The translations under genes and the position numbers were made by a program. A stretch of DNA of 53,786 nt from Planctomycetota bacterium (GTDB lineage: Bacteria; Planctomycetota; B15-G4). The notes beneath the pieces are model-generated. The model was not told the DNA's origin. It was given only the letters and a program-made list of their open reading frames with translations, and did not search any database. This document shows, piece after piece, positions 10,401 to 18,103 of this stretch (positions are counted from its first letter, which is position 1; every line of letters begins with the position of its first letter). The stretch is taken from assembly GCA_029259745.1 (NCBI GenBank), contig JAJDEO010000002.1:1-53786 (forward strand), read 5' to 3'.

Positions 10401-10813
10401 CCGAGCGTTTCCTGGTCGGCCTCCCAGACCTGGCCCATTCCGCCCTGGCCGAGCAGGCGAATCAGGCGGTACTCACCGATCACGGCCCCCGGCCGCGCCT
10501 CCGCGTGACCTGCCGGCAGCTGCAGGGCGCCGGGCCCGGCCACCGACCATCCGACGCTCTGGAAGAACGATTCTTCGCCGAGGACCGGTTCGGGCAGAGC
10601 CGTTTCGAGACGTGCATCGAGTCGCGACCAGCCCTCGTAGAGCTCTCGCAGCTGCGATTCATGCTCGGGGTGTTGGCGTGCGAACGTCGAGAAGTCGAGC
10701 GTTTCACCCTCTTCGAGGCGAGCCAGAAAGTCGTCGAGCAACTCCTCGGCTTCGTCGAGGCCGGTGTCGGCTCGCCCGCTCGGTGGGTCGTCGTCGTTCG
10801 CACCTGGCGTCAT
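7481..10813 (-). CDS. Transmembrane Ser/Thr protein kinase with C-terminal WD40 propeller(s)
   Basis: A 1110-residue signalling protein. After an acidic N-terminal segment comes a Hanks-type kinase domain (about 114-385): Gly-rich loop GQGGMG (122-127), ATP-binding Lys144 in VALKLI, catalytic loop HRDLKPQN (242-249), DFG (262-264) and SPEQ of the P+1 region. All key residues are intact, so an active kinase is expected. One membrane helix follows (about 407-427), then a charged helical linker and a long WD40 region (about 490-1100) with repeated SADG-x-VVTG and VRLWD-type blocks, enough for one or two propellers outside the membrane. Kinase-WD40 fusions are common in planctomycetes. It is divergent from a sigma factor gene 57 bases away, so kinase and sigma factor may form one signalling unit. 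Confidence 0.93.
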   Translation of the reverse strand: MTPGANDDDPPSGRADTGLDEAEELLDDFLARLEEGETLDFSTFARQHPEHESQLRELYEGWSRLDARLETALPEPVLGEESFFQSVGWSVAGPGALQLPAGHAEARPGAVIGEYRLIRLLGQGGMGQVWEADQETLGRRVALKLIRPDKFGRDVVRQLSREARASSRLDHPCIVTVYAAGEADGVPYIAQQLVGTGFHLGDAIARLRDAQHPVSPDYRKLAILFAHVADAVATAHAAGVLHRDLKPQNILIGANDVPAITDFGLAHVSGDDGTPAKPGLVGTYPYMSPEQAAGKGALDARSDVFSLGAVFYEALTLRRAFEGDTAGQILERIQRHDPPDARVLRSRVPRDLAVICAKALAKSPSERYSSMTAFADDLRRYLAHEPIHARPEGALRSSWKWVARHPALSTGIVLSTVALVTISLLLVREVDLRRTAEQERERANQHDYLATLRAGQQHIARREFQEARRRLMSSSEDRRGWEWGHEALRADMSVATWRVLDGPLKSASLSADGATVATSGEDGVVGVWDVASQSRRASWTIANAGTGPLPIALSADGSTVVVGTSVGRVVHFEVATQAVRIEHDHGSPVRAVAVSADGSKSASGGEDGTTLVWNEEPEPLRELSPLVAAPIVSLAMSADGARVVTGNENGIVEDWSIADGGVIGLNWYERGPTYVAITQDGTHVFGGKADGTLVTWDLHALDAGADKDDARVVRSVGTEAIEGLSVSGDGSRVITIGERGRALRLWNVGDAQPLAELTGLPGRAVCVTFARDGSHLIAGSDSGHLTMFDGGTRSGDVVLPGFPGTVTAVAVNRDGTRLVSATTPSSRVLVWTQDSSRPPRRLVGHSASVVAVAMDASGQRAVSGGFDTSVRVWDVDRGETLAVLEGHTGGIEALAVDEAATRIVSASRDETVRLWQGPEWADVDILDQHEAVVLDVDISADGRTVVSSSLDGTIVVWVPDDGTTSLLEQNEWFHDGVVAISADGRRIATASMRDDMLRIYEIDDGNEASGPRFRPVVERRASASALAISVHGERLVSASFNDDVVRVWDVRNGEALALLDGHTEGVECVAMSGDGTRVVSGSSDQTVRLWESTLSGARALWRALDDAASR

Positions 10814-10870
10814 GGGATGTGTGTCCGCGGCATCGGTCCGTTATAGACCACGGGTGACGCCGAGGTATCC
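10814..10870. promoter_or_regulatory. Divergent promoter region of the kinase and sigma factor genes
   Basis: Only 57 bases separate the two start codons (10813 minus, 10871 plus), so both promoters must lie here or overlap the 5' coding ends. GAGG at 10862-10865 is the ribosome binding site of the sigma gene. No consensus -35/-10 boxes are evident. Confidence 0.5.
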
Positions 10871-11620
10871 ATGGGCGACAATCATCCTTCGGCCGACCCC
10901 GACGCGCTGCTCCTCACGAGACACTTCATGACCGACGAATCCGACGACCCGCTGCTGTCGTCCGTCGATGCCCACGACTTGCCGGACATCACGGAGTCGA
11001 TGCGGCTCGTCGAGCAGGCCCAGGGCGGAAGCCGCGAGGCGCTCAACGAGTTGCTTCGTCGCTACGAGCCGCGCCTTCGTCGCATCGTGCGCATCAGGTT
11101 GAGCACGAAGCTGCGCCGCGTCGTCGACTCGGTGGACATCATCCAGGAAACGTATCGCTCGGCGTTCGGCAAGATCGGCACGCTCGAGCTGCGCAGCACG
11201 GCGAGCATCCTGCAGTGGCTCTCGCGCATCGCCGAGAACCAGATGATCGACACGCACCGGCACTTCTACGGCGCGAAGCGCAATCGCGACCGCGAGGTTC
11301 CGCTGCAGGGGCCGGTGCGGTCGGACAGCAGTCGGGACGAGTCGCCGATGTTCCTGCCGGCGGCCGACGGCATCACGCCGGCCGAGGAGGTCTCGCGGCG
11401 CGAGCTGCACAGCATCGTCGACGAAGCCGTTGCAGAGCTCCCCGACGACTACCGGGAAGTCATCATGCTGCGCACGTACCTGGGCGGCAGCTGGGACTTC
11501 GTGACGAAGGAGATGGGACGCCCGAACGCCGAGGCGACGCGTCAGTTGCATCGACGGGCGCGCATCCGGCTCAGCCGGTTGGTGCGCAGCAAGATCCCCG
11601 GGGCCGTCGACGACGACTGA
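10871..11620 (+). CDS. RNA polymerase sigma factor (sigma-70/ECF type)
   Basis: A 249-residue sigma factor. Region 2 spans about 40-135 (ALNELLRRYEPRLRRIVR, then VDIIQETY of region 2.2 and LQWLSRIAENQMIDTHRH of 2.3/2.4). A longer linker leads to region 4 (about 175-240) with LPDDYREVIMLR and a helix-turn-helix that reads ATRQLHRRARIRL. GAGG five bases upstream supports the ATG at 10871; an internal ATG at 10928 is also possible. It belongs to the planctomycete ECF-like sigma factors often encoded beside Ser/Thr kinases and lacks an adjacent anti-sigma gene. Control by the divergent kinase-WD40 protein, rather than by an anti-sigma factor, is an inference from the gene arrangement. Confidence 0.9.
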   Translation: MGDNHPSADPDALLLTRHFMTDESDDPLLSSVDAHDLPDITESMRLVEQAQGGSREALNELLRRYEPRLRRIVRIRLSTKLRRVVDSVDIIQETYRSAFGKIGTLELRSTASILQWLSRIAENQMIDTHRHFYGAKRNRDREVPLQGPVRSDSSRDESPMFLPAADGITPAEEVSRRELHSIVDEAVAELPDDYREVIMLRTYLGGSWDFVTKEMGRPNAEATRQLHRRARIRLSRLVRSKIPGAVDDD

Positions 11621-11904
11621 GCGCGCGGCGGCATGGTGGGGGAACGGGGCGAGTCGCAACGGAGGCACCTTTCGCGAGGGTCCGACCCCGTCATGGAACG
11701 CGAGACGTGCGCGAACCGGACGAACGGGTGGACGCGCCATCCATGGCGTTTCGTGGATGCGATGTGACGGCGGCGGCGGCTTGCACGCTCTGGGCACGAG
11801 GGGCGGCTCGGTGGAGCCCATGCGTGCCGCAGTGATCCTCGGAATGCCTCCCGTCCTCGAGTCGCTCCTCGTTTTGCACCCGCCGTGGCAGTCACCGGCG
11901 CGCC

Positions 11905-12504
11905 TCAGAGCGGCGTGCCCGGCGCGAGCGTGGCCCAGAACGTCCGCATCGAATCGTCGATGAGCGGACGCGCCGTCGGGTCGCGGGCGAGCAGCATCGC
12001 GCCGTGAATCTGGACGATGATGGCGCGCGCCCAGGCTGTGGTGTCGACCTCGTCGCCGAGCGCTCCCTCGGCGAGGGCCTCGTCGAGCACGGCGACCAGG
12101 CGGTCTTCGAGGTCGCGTCGAGCCTCGACGAGGCGGGTGTGGACGACCGGGTCGGAGGCGCCAAACTCGCCTACGGCGCTGGTCACGAGGCAGCCTCGGT
12201 CGTCGCTGTGGGCGCGCTCCAGGATGCGGCCGAGGAGGCGTCGGATGCGCTCGAGCGGCGGTTGGTCCGTGGCCTCCAGATAGGCCGTCAGGCCTTCGTC
12301 GCGCCGCTCGACGTAGCGATTGAGCGCCTCGAGGAACAGCTGGTGCTTGTCGCCAAACGTGTCATAGAGGCTTTGACGCCCGATCCCCATGGCGTCGACG
12401 AGGTGCGCGAGGCTCGCGCCGTCGTAGCCGTCGCGCCAAAAGACGTCCAGGGCGCACATCAGGGCGCTGTCACGGTCGAAGGTCTTGGGGCGTCCTCGGC
12501 GCAT
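11905..12504 (-). CDS. TetR-family transcriptional regulator
   Basis: A 199-residue TetR-type repressor. The start at 12504 begins MRRGRPKTFDRD, the typical entry of this family. The DNA-binding domain covers about 8-55 with helix-turn-helix residues SLAHLVDAMGIGRQSLYDTFGDK; the remainder is a helical ligand-binding domain of ordinary length. It is divergent from a fatty acid desaturase gene. In Pseudomonas the TetR protein DesT controls a desaturase in response to the acyl-CoA pool, so a similar lipid-sensing job is a reasonable inference here. Two short inverted repeats in the intergenic region are candidate operators. Confidence 0.9.
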   Translation of the reverse strand: MRRGRPKTFDRDSALMCALDVFWRDGYDGASLAHLVDAMGIGRQSLYDTFGDKHQLFLEALNRYVERRDEGLTAYLEATDQPPLERIRRLLGRILERAHSDDRGCLVTSAVGEFGASDPVVHTRLVEARRDLEDRLVAVLDEALAEGALGDEVDTTAWARAIIVQIHGAMLLARDPTARPLIDDSMRTFWATLAPGTPL

Positions 12505-12545
12505 GGAGCAAGGCTGCCGCCGGCGGTGGGGAAGGTCAACCATTC

Positions 12546-12568
12546 GTTCAGGAACATCTAAACAGATG
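12546..12568. promoter_or_regulatory. Candidate operator of the TetR/desaturase divergent region
   Basis: Two adjoining inverted repeats: GTTC-AG-GAAC at 12546-12555 and CATCT-AAAC-AGATG at 12555-12568. They lie 42-64 bases before the tetR start, where autoregulatory TetR sites are usually found. The arms are short, so chance occurrence is possible. Confidence 0.35.
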
Positions 12569-12772
12569 GACAGGTATCCCAAGGGGCCCGAGAACCGTCT
12601 CAACCTGCGAACGGATCGTGTCCGAAGGGTAAAGCGTCACATCGGCGCGTCCCGAAGGCCTCTTCCCTCACCCCTTCGGGAATGAGACCGTACTGGACTC
12701 GAACCGGCTCGCCGGTACGCCCTGCTCAGCCCCCTCCCGGTACCGTCCCGCTCCCCTTCAGGAACACGCCGC

Positions 12773-13669
12773 ATGGCCCGTCCGTCGACGTTCAACTGGA
12801 CCAACTTCGCGTTCGTTCTAGGCGCCCACGCCATTGCGGGCGTCGCGGTGTGGTACCTCATCGATGTTCGCTTCTCGTGGGCGACGATCATTCTCGGTCT
12901 CGTCTGGTACGCGTGCTGCGGCCTCGGTGTCACGGGCGGTTACCACCGGCTCTTCTCGCACCGCAGCTACAAGGCCGCCGCTCCCCTGCGCGCGTTCTAC
13001 CTGGCCTTCGGTGCCGCCGCGATCCAGAACTCGGCGCTCAAGTGGTCGGCGGATCACCGCGTCCATCATGAGAGCACCGACCGCGAGCGCGACCCCTACA
13101 ACATCCAGAAGGGCTTCTGGTGGGCGCACATGGGTTGGCTGTTCTACCACCGCGCGGGCGAGGACGATCTCAGCAATGTGCGTGATCTCTCAGAGGACCG
13201 CCTGGTCGCATTTCAGCATCGCCACTACCTCGCGCTGGCCGCACTCTTCGGCGTGCTGGTCCCCGGGGCGATCGCTGCGCTCTGGGGCGACTTCATGGGG
13301 GGCGTGCTCGTCGCCGGTTTCCTGCGACTCATCTTGCAGTGGCACGCGACCTTCTCGGTGAACTCGTTCGCGCACATGCTCGGCAATCGCCCGTACTCGC
13401 TCGAGACGTCGGCGCGCGACAGTGTCATCACGGCGATGATCAGTCTCGGCGAGGGCTACCACAACTTCCATCACCGGTTCGCTGCCGACTACCGCAACGG
13501 TCTGCGATGGTTCCACTTCGATCCCACCAAGTGGTTCGTCTGGGCGCTGAGTCACGTGGGGATCACCCACGACCTCAAGCGCACGCCGCGCGAGGCGATC
13601 GAGCGTGCCAAGGCCGCCGTGATGAACGCGGCCACGTCGTTCGTGCCGCCGGCGCGTCGCGCTGCCTGA
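12773..13669 (+). CDS. Membrane fatty acid (acyl-CoA type) desaturase
   Basis: A 298-residue integral membrane desaturase that would insert a cis double bond (probably delta-9) into acyl chains using a di-iron centre and O2. The three histidine boxes are intact: HRLFSH (58-63), HRVHH (95-99) and HNFHH (230-234); NSFAH at 197-201 supplies an extra ligand. Membrane helices lie around 12-52, 72-86 and 152-190. AGGA nine bases upstream fits the ATG at 12773. The divergent TetR regulator probably adjusts expression to membrane lipid state. The length and box spacing match bacterial acyl-CoA/acyl-lipid desaturases (SCD/DesA group); the electron donor is not encoded next to it. Confidence 0.93.
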   Translation: MARPSTFNWTNFAFVLGAHAIAGVAVWYLIDVRFSWATIILGLVWYACCGLGVTGGYHRLFSHRSYKAAAPLRAFYLAFGAAAIQNSALKWSADHRVHHESTDRERDPYNIQKGFWWAHMGWLFYHRAGEDDLSNVRDLSEDRLVAFQHRHYLALAALFGVLVPGAIAALWGDFMGGVLVAGFLRLILQWHATFSVNSFAHMLGNRPYSLETSARDSVITAMISLGEGYHNFHHRFAADYRNGLRWFHFDPTKWFVWALSHVGITHDLKRTPREAIERAKAAVMNAATSFVPPARRAA

Positions 13670-13687
13670 ACCGCGTCGCGCGCGGTC

Positions 13688-14674
13688 TCAGCGTCGCGCT
13701 CGACGTTCTTCGTCGGGTGTCGAAGTCGCCGGTGCCGCGAGCACGCGCGTGGACGAAATGCTGACGTCGGGGCGCCGTTGCGCGAGGCGTTCGACGCCTG
13801 CCTGCGTGATGCGCGAGTTCCAGACGTAGACGCGTTCGAGCGCCGCGATGTCGGCGAGCACGTCGATGACGGCATCGCCCGCGTCGCTGCTCGAGAGGTT
13901 GACGATGCGCAGCTCGGGGTACGTCGTGAGCGGGCGTAGATCGGCGTCGCGCAGGCGCGCGCCGTCGAGATCGATCCGGACGAGCCGCGGCAGCTCCGGC
14001 AACCCGGAGATGCTTTCGCGCTCGAGAGTTGCGCGCCCGAGGTCCAGCGTCGTGATGTGTTCGGCGAGCTGGCCCAGGGCGGCGCGTTGATCGCGTCCGA
14101 GCATGCGCGCCTCGAGGCGCAAGAGCGGTGAGGCTGAGCCGCCGAGCGGCTCGACCGACATCGCGGCCTGGCGAGCCGCGGCAAGCACCTCGTTCGATGC
14201 AGGCGCGAGCCCGTGCGCCAAGCGCGTCCACAGCTGGACGCGTGCCGCCGGCGTGACGGGGCCGCGCGCCCGGCTGGGGGCTGGCGCAGAGCCACCGGTC
14301 CAATCACCGAAGTCGGCTCCGGCATCGATCCAGCGTTCGACGACGACTCGCTCCACAGCTGTGATGGGAGCGCCGCGCGGAGGCATGGCGTCGGGGTCGT
14401 CCGCCGGCAGGGCGATGACGTGCACCAGGCGACTGGCGGCTGCCGAGCCGGGGACGAGCACGGCTCGCCCGCGCACGCCGTCGAGGATCCCGGCCCGCGT
14501 GGCGAGGACGAGGTCGCCCTTCGGCTTACGCGGCCCGCCGTCGTCGTCGAGCGCACGGTGACAGTCGGTGCACGAGCGCTGCAGCAACGGCCAGACGTCG
14601 CGCGCGAACGTCGGGGCATCGTCCGCGGTGATGGTCAGCCCGCTCGCCGCAACCAACAGCATCGCGACGATCAC
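13688..14674 (-). CDS. Planctomycete cytochrome c (PSCyt1) domain protein with leucine-rich-repeat-like C terminus
   Basis: A 328-residue predicted exported protein. A hydrophobic signal (residues 1-17) precedes the PSCyt1 region with one haem motif C35-TD-C38-H39 and the block DPDAMPPRGAPITAVE typical of these domains. The last third (about 190-310) has LRR-like periodicity (for example LRIVNLSSSDAGDAVIDVL and LERVYVWNSRITQAG). The start is GTG at 14674, whose bases overlap the stop of the upstream DUF1501 gene (GTGA), so translation is probably coupled; an ATG at 14662 is the alternative. It is the third gene of the PSD1-DUF1501-PSCyt1 operon. The function of such operons is unproven; roles in polysaccharide breakdown or cell-surface electron transfer have been suggested. 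Confidence 0.82.
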   Translation of the reverse strand: MIVAMLLVAASGLTITADDAPTFARDVWPLLQRSCTDCHRALDDDGGPRKPKGDLVLATRAGILDGVRGRAVLVPGSAAASRLVHVIALPADDPDAMPPRGAPITAVERVVVERWIDAGADFGDWTGGSAPAPSRARGPVTPAARVQLWTRLAHGLAPASNEVLAAARQAAMSVEPLGGSASPLLRLEARMLGRDQRAALGQLAEHITTLDLGRATLERESISGLPELPRLVRIDLDGARLRDADLRPLTTYPELRIVNLSSSDAGDAVIDVLADIAALERVYVWNSRITQAGVERLAQRRPDVSISSTRVLAAPATSTPDEERRARR

Positions 14675-15990
14675 GTGAACAGCTCCGTGACGGGCGCGGC
14701 GCCGTCGCCGGGCGTGAACGGCCGTCCGGTGGGTGACATCACGACGTGGTTGGTGTCGATGCCGAGAGCGTGGGCGATCGTCGCGTTGAAGGCCTGCACC
14801 GTGACGGGCTTGTCGGCCACCGTGTTGCCGAGTTCGTCCGTGGCGCCCCAGGCTCGTCCACCGACGATGCCGCCGCCGGCCAGCAGCCCGCTGAACGCCT
14901 GGGGGTGGTGGTCGCGGCCGCCGCGCTCGACGCGGATGGCAGGCGTGCGTCCGAACTCCGTCGCCACGACGACGAGCGTTTCGTCGAGCAACCCGCGCGC
15001 CTCGAGGTCGCCGAGCAGTGACGCGATCGCGCGGTCGGCCGTCGGACAGACCTCGTCGAGGCGGTCGGTCAGGTCGGTGTGCATGTCCCACCCGCCGAGC
15101 ACGACCTCGACCCAGCGCACGCCGTGTTCGACGAGTCGACGGGCGAGCAGGCAGCCCTGGCCGAAGCGTTCACGTCCGTAGGCATCGCGCACGTCGGTCG
15201 GCTCGTCGGACAGGTCGAAGGCCGCGAGGTCGCTCGAAGACATCAGACGCCCGGCATCGACGACCATGTCGGCATAGGCCTTCACGGCCGGCGTCGCGAC
15301 GCGCTCGGAGAAGGCCGCGTTCATCGCCGCGAGGCGCTCGGCGCGTGTCTGCGCGCGCGCGGCGTCGACGGTCTCGGGGCGCTCGTGGAACGCGAGGCCG
15401 TCGTCGGGCTCGCCGATCGGCAGCGGGATGTGCTCGGAGCCGAAGAAGCCCGCCGACGCCATGTTGCGTCCTGCGCCGACCGTGACATGCGCGGGGAGCG
15501 TCGGGTGCGCACGTCCGCGGACGGCAGTCGCCCAGGCCCCGAGGCTCGGGTGACGGATCGTCCCGCGCGGCGTGTAGCTCGTGTGCATCGCGTAGCGGCC
15601 TTGCGCGTGGGCGCCCTGCGTCGAGCGCAGCGATCGTACGACAGCAACCTTGTCGAGCTGTGCCGCGAGGTATGGGAAGCGATGGGCGATCGAGACGCCC
15701 GGAGCGGCCGTCGGGATCGCGCGCGTGTCACCGGCCGACGGCGTGTTCGGCTTGGGGTCGAATGTGTCGACGTGACTCATGCCGCCGGACATGTACAGGT
15801 AGATGACGTGACGCGCCGTGGCCGGCAGGCGTGGCATGTCGTCGAGCGGCGCGGCGGCGAGCAGGCGCGCCGGCATGGCCGCGGCCGCCGAGACGCCGAG
15901 GAGCTGCGCCGTGAGCGTGGTCAGCACGTGGCGGCGCGTCGGTTCATCGGTGCTGCGCAGCGGGTCGAGGTGTGTCATCGGATCGCTCAC
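14671..15990 (-). CDS. DUF1501 protein, predicted Tat-exported (second copy in window)
   Basis: A 439-residue DUF1501 protein with a twin-arginine-type N terminus (TRRHVLTT, Arg19-Arg20, then an Ala/Leu-rich stretch ending at about 47). Family landmarks are LYMSGGMSHVDTFDPKP, WVEVVLGGWDMHTDL and ATEFGRTPAIRV followed by GRDHHP, which suggests a metal-dependent alkaline-phosphatase-like fold. It is clearly a different subtype from the DUF1501 protein at 4.5-5.7 kb. Its ATG overlaps the stop of the PSD1 gene (ATGA) and its stop overlaps the GTG of the PSCyt1 gene, so all three should be co-translated in fixed ratio. The PSD1-DUF1501 pairing is a hallmark of Planctomycetes and Verrucomicrobia; the reaction is unknown. 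Confidence 0.92.
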   Translation of the reverse strand: MSDPMTHLDPLRSTDEPTRRHVLTTLTAQLLGVSAAAAMPARLLAAAPLDDMPRLPATARHVIYLYMSGGMSHVDTFDPKPNTPSAGDTRAIPTAAPGVSIAHRFPYLAAQLDKVAVVRSLRSTQGAHAQGRYAMHTSYTPRGTIRHPSLGAWATAVRGRAHPTLPAHVTVGAGRNMASAGFFGSEHIPLPIGEPDDGLAFHERPETVDAARAQTRAERLAAMNAAFSERVATPAVKAYADMVVDAGRLMSSSDLAAFDLSDEPTDVRDAYGRERFGQGCLLARRLVEHGVRWVEVVLGGWDMHTDLTDRLDEVCPTADRAIASLLGDLEARGLLDETLVVVATEFGRTPAIRVERGGRDHHPQAFSGLLAGGGIVGGRAWGATDELGNTVADKPVTVQAFNATIAHALGIDTNHVVMSPTGRPFTPGDGAAPVTELFT

Positions 15991-18002
15991 AGCAGGAAGA
16001 GAAACTCGTGGCTGTTGACGAGCGTCCAGAGCAGGTCGAGGCGGACGCGTTCGGGGTCGCGTTGCAGGTCGCGCTGCCAGATGCTGCGTTCGGCGGCCGT
16101 GGGGTGGCGCGTCAGCACGGAGAGGAACGCGTCATCGAGAACGTCGTCGCTCTCCTCGAGCACCGTGATCACGTACGGGTCGAGCGCGTCGTCGGCCAGC
16201 CAGGTGTCGACAACGCCGTTCATGAGGGCGAGCGCCTGCGGCACCGTGGGGTCGACGTGACTTCCCTCGGGGAGGTCGCGGTCCGACTGCCCGAACGTCT
16301 GGAGCAGGTGGTCGGGCGGAGCCGGCGAGGGCAGGTCGCTGGCGCGCACGAGACCTTCGTCGCGCCAAGCGTTCTCGTTGCGCGCTTGTCTGTCGTCGGT
16401 ATCGAAGCCGAGCGCCAGGAGCGCGGCCTGCGCCTGCGCCGCGTCGTCCTCGCGTCCTTTGCGGCGCGCCTTTTTGAGGTCCTTGACGAGCTTGCGTGCC
16501 TCACGCTTGCGGTCGCGCTTGGTCGCCTTTTCCTCGGCGATCAATGCGTCGTAGGCGTTGCGGTCGGTGCGGCGGAGGAGTTGACGCCTGACCGTCGCCT
16601 CGAGCGTCTGCGCATCAGCCGTCAGCAGAGCGTCGTACTGCTCGTAGACCTCGTCGGCGGCGGCGGCAGGGTCGGCGATGCGATCGTCGAGGTCGGGGAC
16701 GACGAGCGTCATCCACGAGTCCCAGATCTGCGTGGCACTGAGACGGCGCAGTTGCGGTGCACCGGGGAAGGTCGCTTCGCCGCGGCTCGCGCTGCGCTGG
16801 TATGTCTGCGTGTGGTAGAGGACGCGCTGGAACTCGCGAAGGTCGAAGTCGACGGCAACCATGAGCGCCTCGAGGGCGAGCATGAGCTCGGGCGCGGCGG
16901 CGATGGTCGCTTCGCCGAAGTCGTCGACGGGCTCGATGAGCCCGCGTCCCATGACGCGCTTCCACATGCGGTTCGTGATCACGCGCACGAACAGCTCGTT
17001 GTCCGCCGACGTCAGCCACTCGGCGAACACCGCGCGCGTGCCCTGCTCGAGCGGCTTGCGTTTCAGCGTGCTGCCTTCGACGGTTCTTGCACGTCGCTTG
17101 CGGTTGCCACCGAACGTCGGCGTCGACGTGATCATGTCGCCGGAGAGCGTGTGCGCCGTGACGTAGCTGCCGGGTTCGGCATCCTCGTAGGCGTAGTCGT
17201 CGGGGAGCTTCACGGCCCCGCTGCCCGAACCTTCGATGCCTGCTCCGAGGCTTCGGAACGCGCGCCGGAACGCGGCCTTGGCCTGCGCGCCGTGCTCGTC
17301 GATCGACCGCTCACGGAGGTCGACGAAGTGCATCGTCTCCGCGCTGTCGTCGAACTTCAACTTGTAGTCGATGCCGCCCGTGAACGCGACGAGCTCGTAG
17401 TACTGGCGCTGCGTCCAGTCGGCGTAGGGGTGGTTGTGGCACTGGGCGCACTCGATGCGCGTTCCGAGAAAGAGGCGCGCCGTGTTGGACATGTTGTCCT
17501 CGGTCATGCCGCGGTCGCGCATCAGGTAGCCCGTGGCGCCGTTGCCGCGCGCGTGGGCCGGGCCCTGCGCGGTGATCATCGCCGTCACCATCTCGTCGAA
17601 CGGCACGTTCGTGTGGATCGACTCCTTGATCCAGTGCGCGAAGGGTTCGCCCGAGAGGCGTTGCTCGAGGTCGCTCTTGACCCGCAGCAGGTCGGCCCAC
17701 CAGTGAAAGATGTGGCTCTCGTAGCCCGGCGCGTCGAGCAGCCCATCGACGAGGCGTGCGCGCTTTGCGTTGTCGCGGTCGTCGAGGAACGCACGGGCTT
17801 CGGCGGCCGTCGGGATGCGTCCGACGATGTCGAGATAGGCGCGCCGCACGAACGTGGCGTCGTCGACGATGGCGGCCGGCGTGTCACCGTTGCGGGCGAG
17901 CTGCTGGTCGACGAGCGCGTCGATGTCGGCCACGCGGGCCGGCGGGTCGCGCGCTTCAGCGGGCAGGGCCGTGGCGAGCAGGAGCAGGAGAGGGCGGAGC
18001 AC
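15987..18002 (-). CDS. DUF1549-DUF1553 (PSD1) cytochrome-like protein
   Basis: A 671-residue exported protein. After a short signal peptide (LLLLLATALPAEA) the DUF1549 part (about 24-230) holds RRAYLDIVGRIPTAAEA, YESHIFHWWADLLR and a haem-type motif C185-AQ-C188-H189 followed by NHPYADWTQ. The DUF1553 part (about 330-650) has FAEWLTSADNELFVRVITNRMWKRVMGRGL, of which this protein shows all the expected conserved groups, and ends in NSHEFLFLL. The start is GTG at 18002, supported by GAGGA seven bases upstream. It lacks the N-terminal PSCyt1 domain often fused to PSD1 proteins; that domain is instead encoded by the third gene of this operon. It leads a three-gene translationally coupled operon. 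Confidence 0.92.
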   Translation of the reverse strand: MLRPLLLLLATALPAEARDPPARVADIDALVDQQLARNGDTPAAIVDDATFVRRAYLDIVGRIPTAAEARAFLDDRDNAKRARLVDGLLDAPGYESHIFHWWADLLRVKSDLEQRLSGEPFAHWIKESIHTNVPFDEMVTAMITAQGPAHARGNGATGYLMRDRGMTEDNMSNTARLFLGTRIECAQCHNHPYADWTQRQYYELVAFTGGIDYKLKFDDSAETMHFVDLRERSIDEHGAQAKAAFRRAFRSLGAGIEGSGSGAVKLPDDYAYEDAEPGSYVTAHTLSGDMITSTPTFGGNRKRRARTVEGSTLKRKPLEQGTRAVFAEWLTSADNELFVRVITNRMWKRVMGRGLIEPVDDFGEATIAAAPELMLALEALMVAVDFDLREFQRVLYHTQTYQRSASRGEATFPGAPQLRRLSATQIWDSWMTLVVPDLDDRIADPAAAADEVYEQYDALLTADAQTLEATVRRQLLRRTDRNAYDALIAEEKATKRDRKREARKLVKDLKKARRKGREDDAAQAQAALLALGFDTDDRQARNENAWRDEGLVRASDLPSPAPPDHLLQTFGQSDRDLPEGSHVDPTVPQALALMNGVVDTWLADDALDPYVITVLEESDDVLDDAFLSVLTRHPTAAERSIWQRDLQRDPERVRLDLLWTLVNSHEFLFLL

Positions 18003-18103
18003 AGGCCGATCCTCGGTGAGAGCGAGAGCTGGGTGTCCCTACGCTATCGTCTCACACCTGAACCGCGCCTGAAGCCTTGCCTCGGGCCTGCGCGCTCGCG
18101 GGC

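Noticed and set aside
12680..12720. A tRNA-like T-arm (GGTTCGAGTCC on the minus strand)
   Set aside because: The flanking bases do not form a T-stem and no acceptor, anticodon or D arms can be folded around it.
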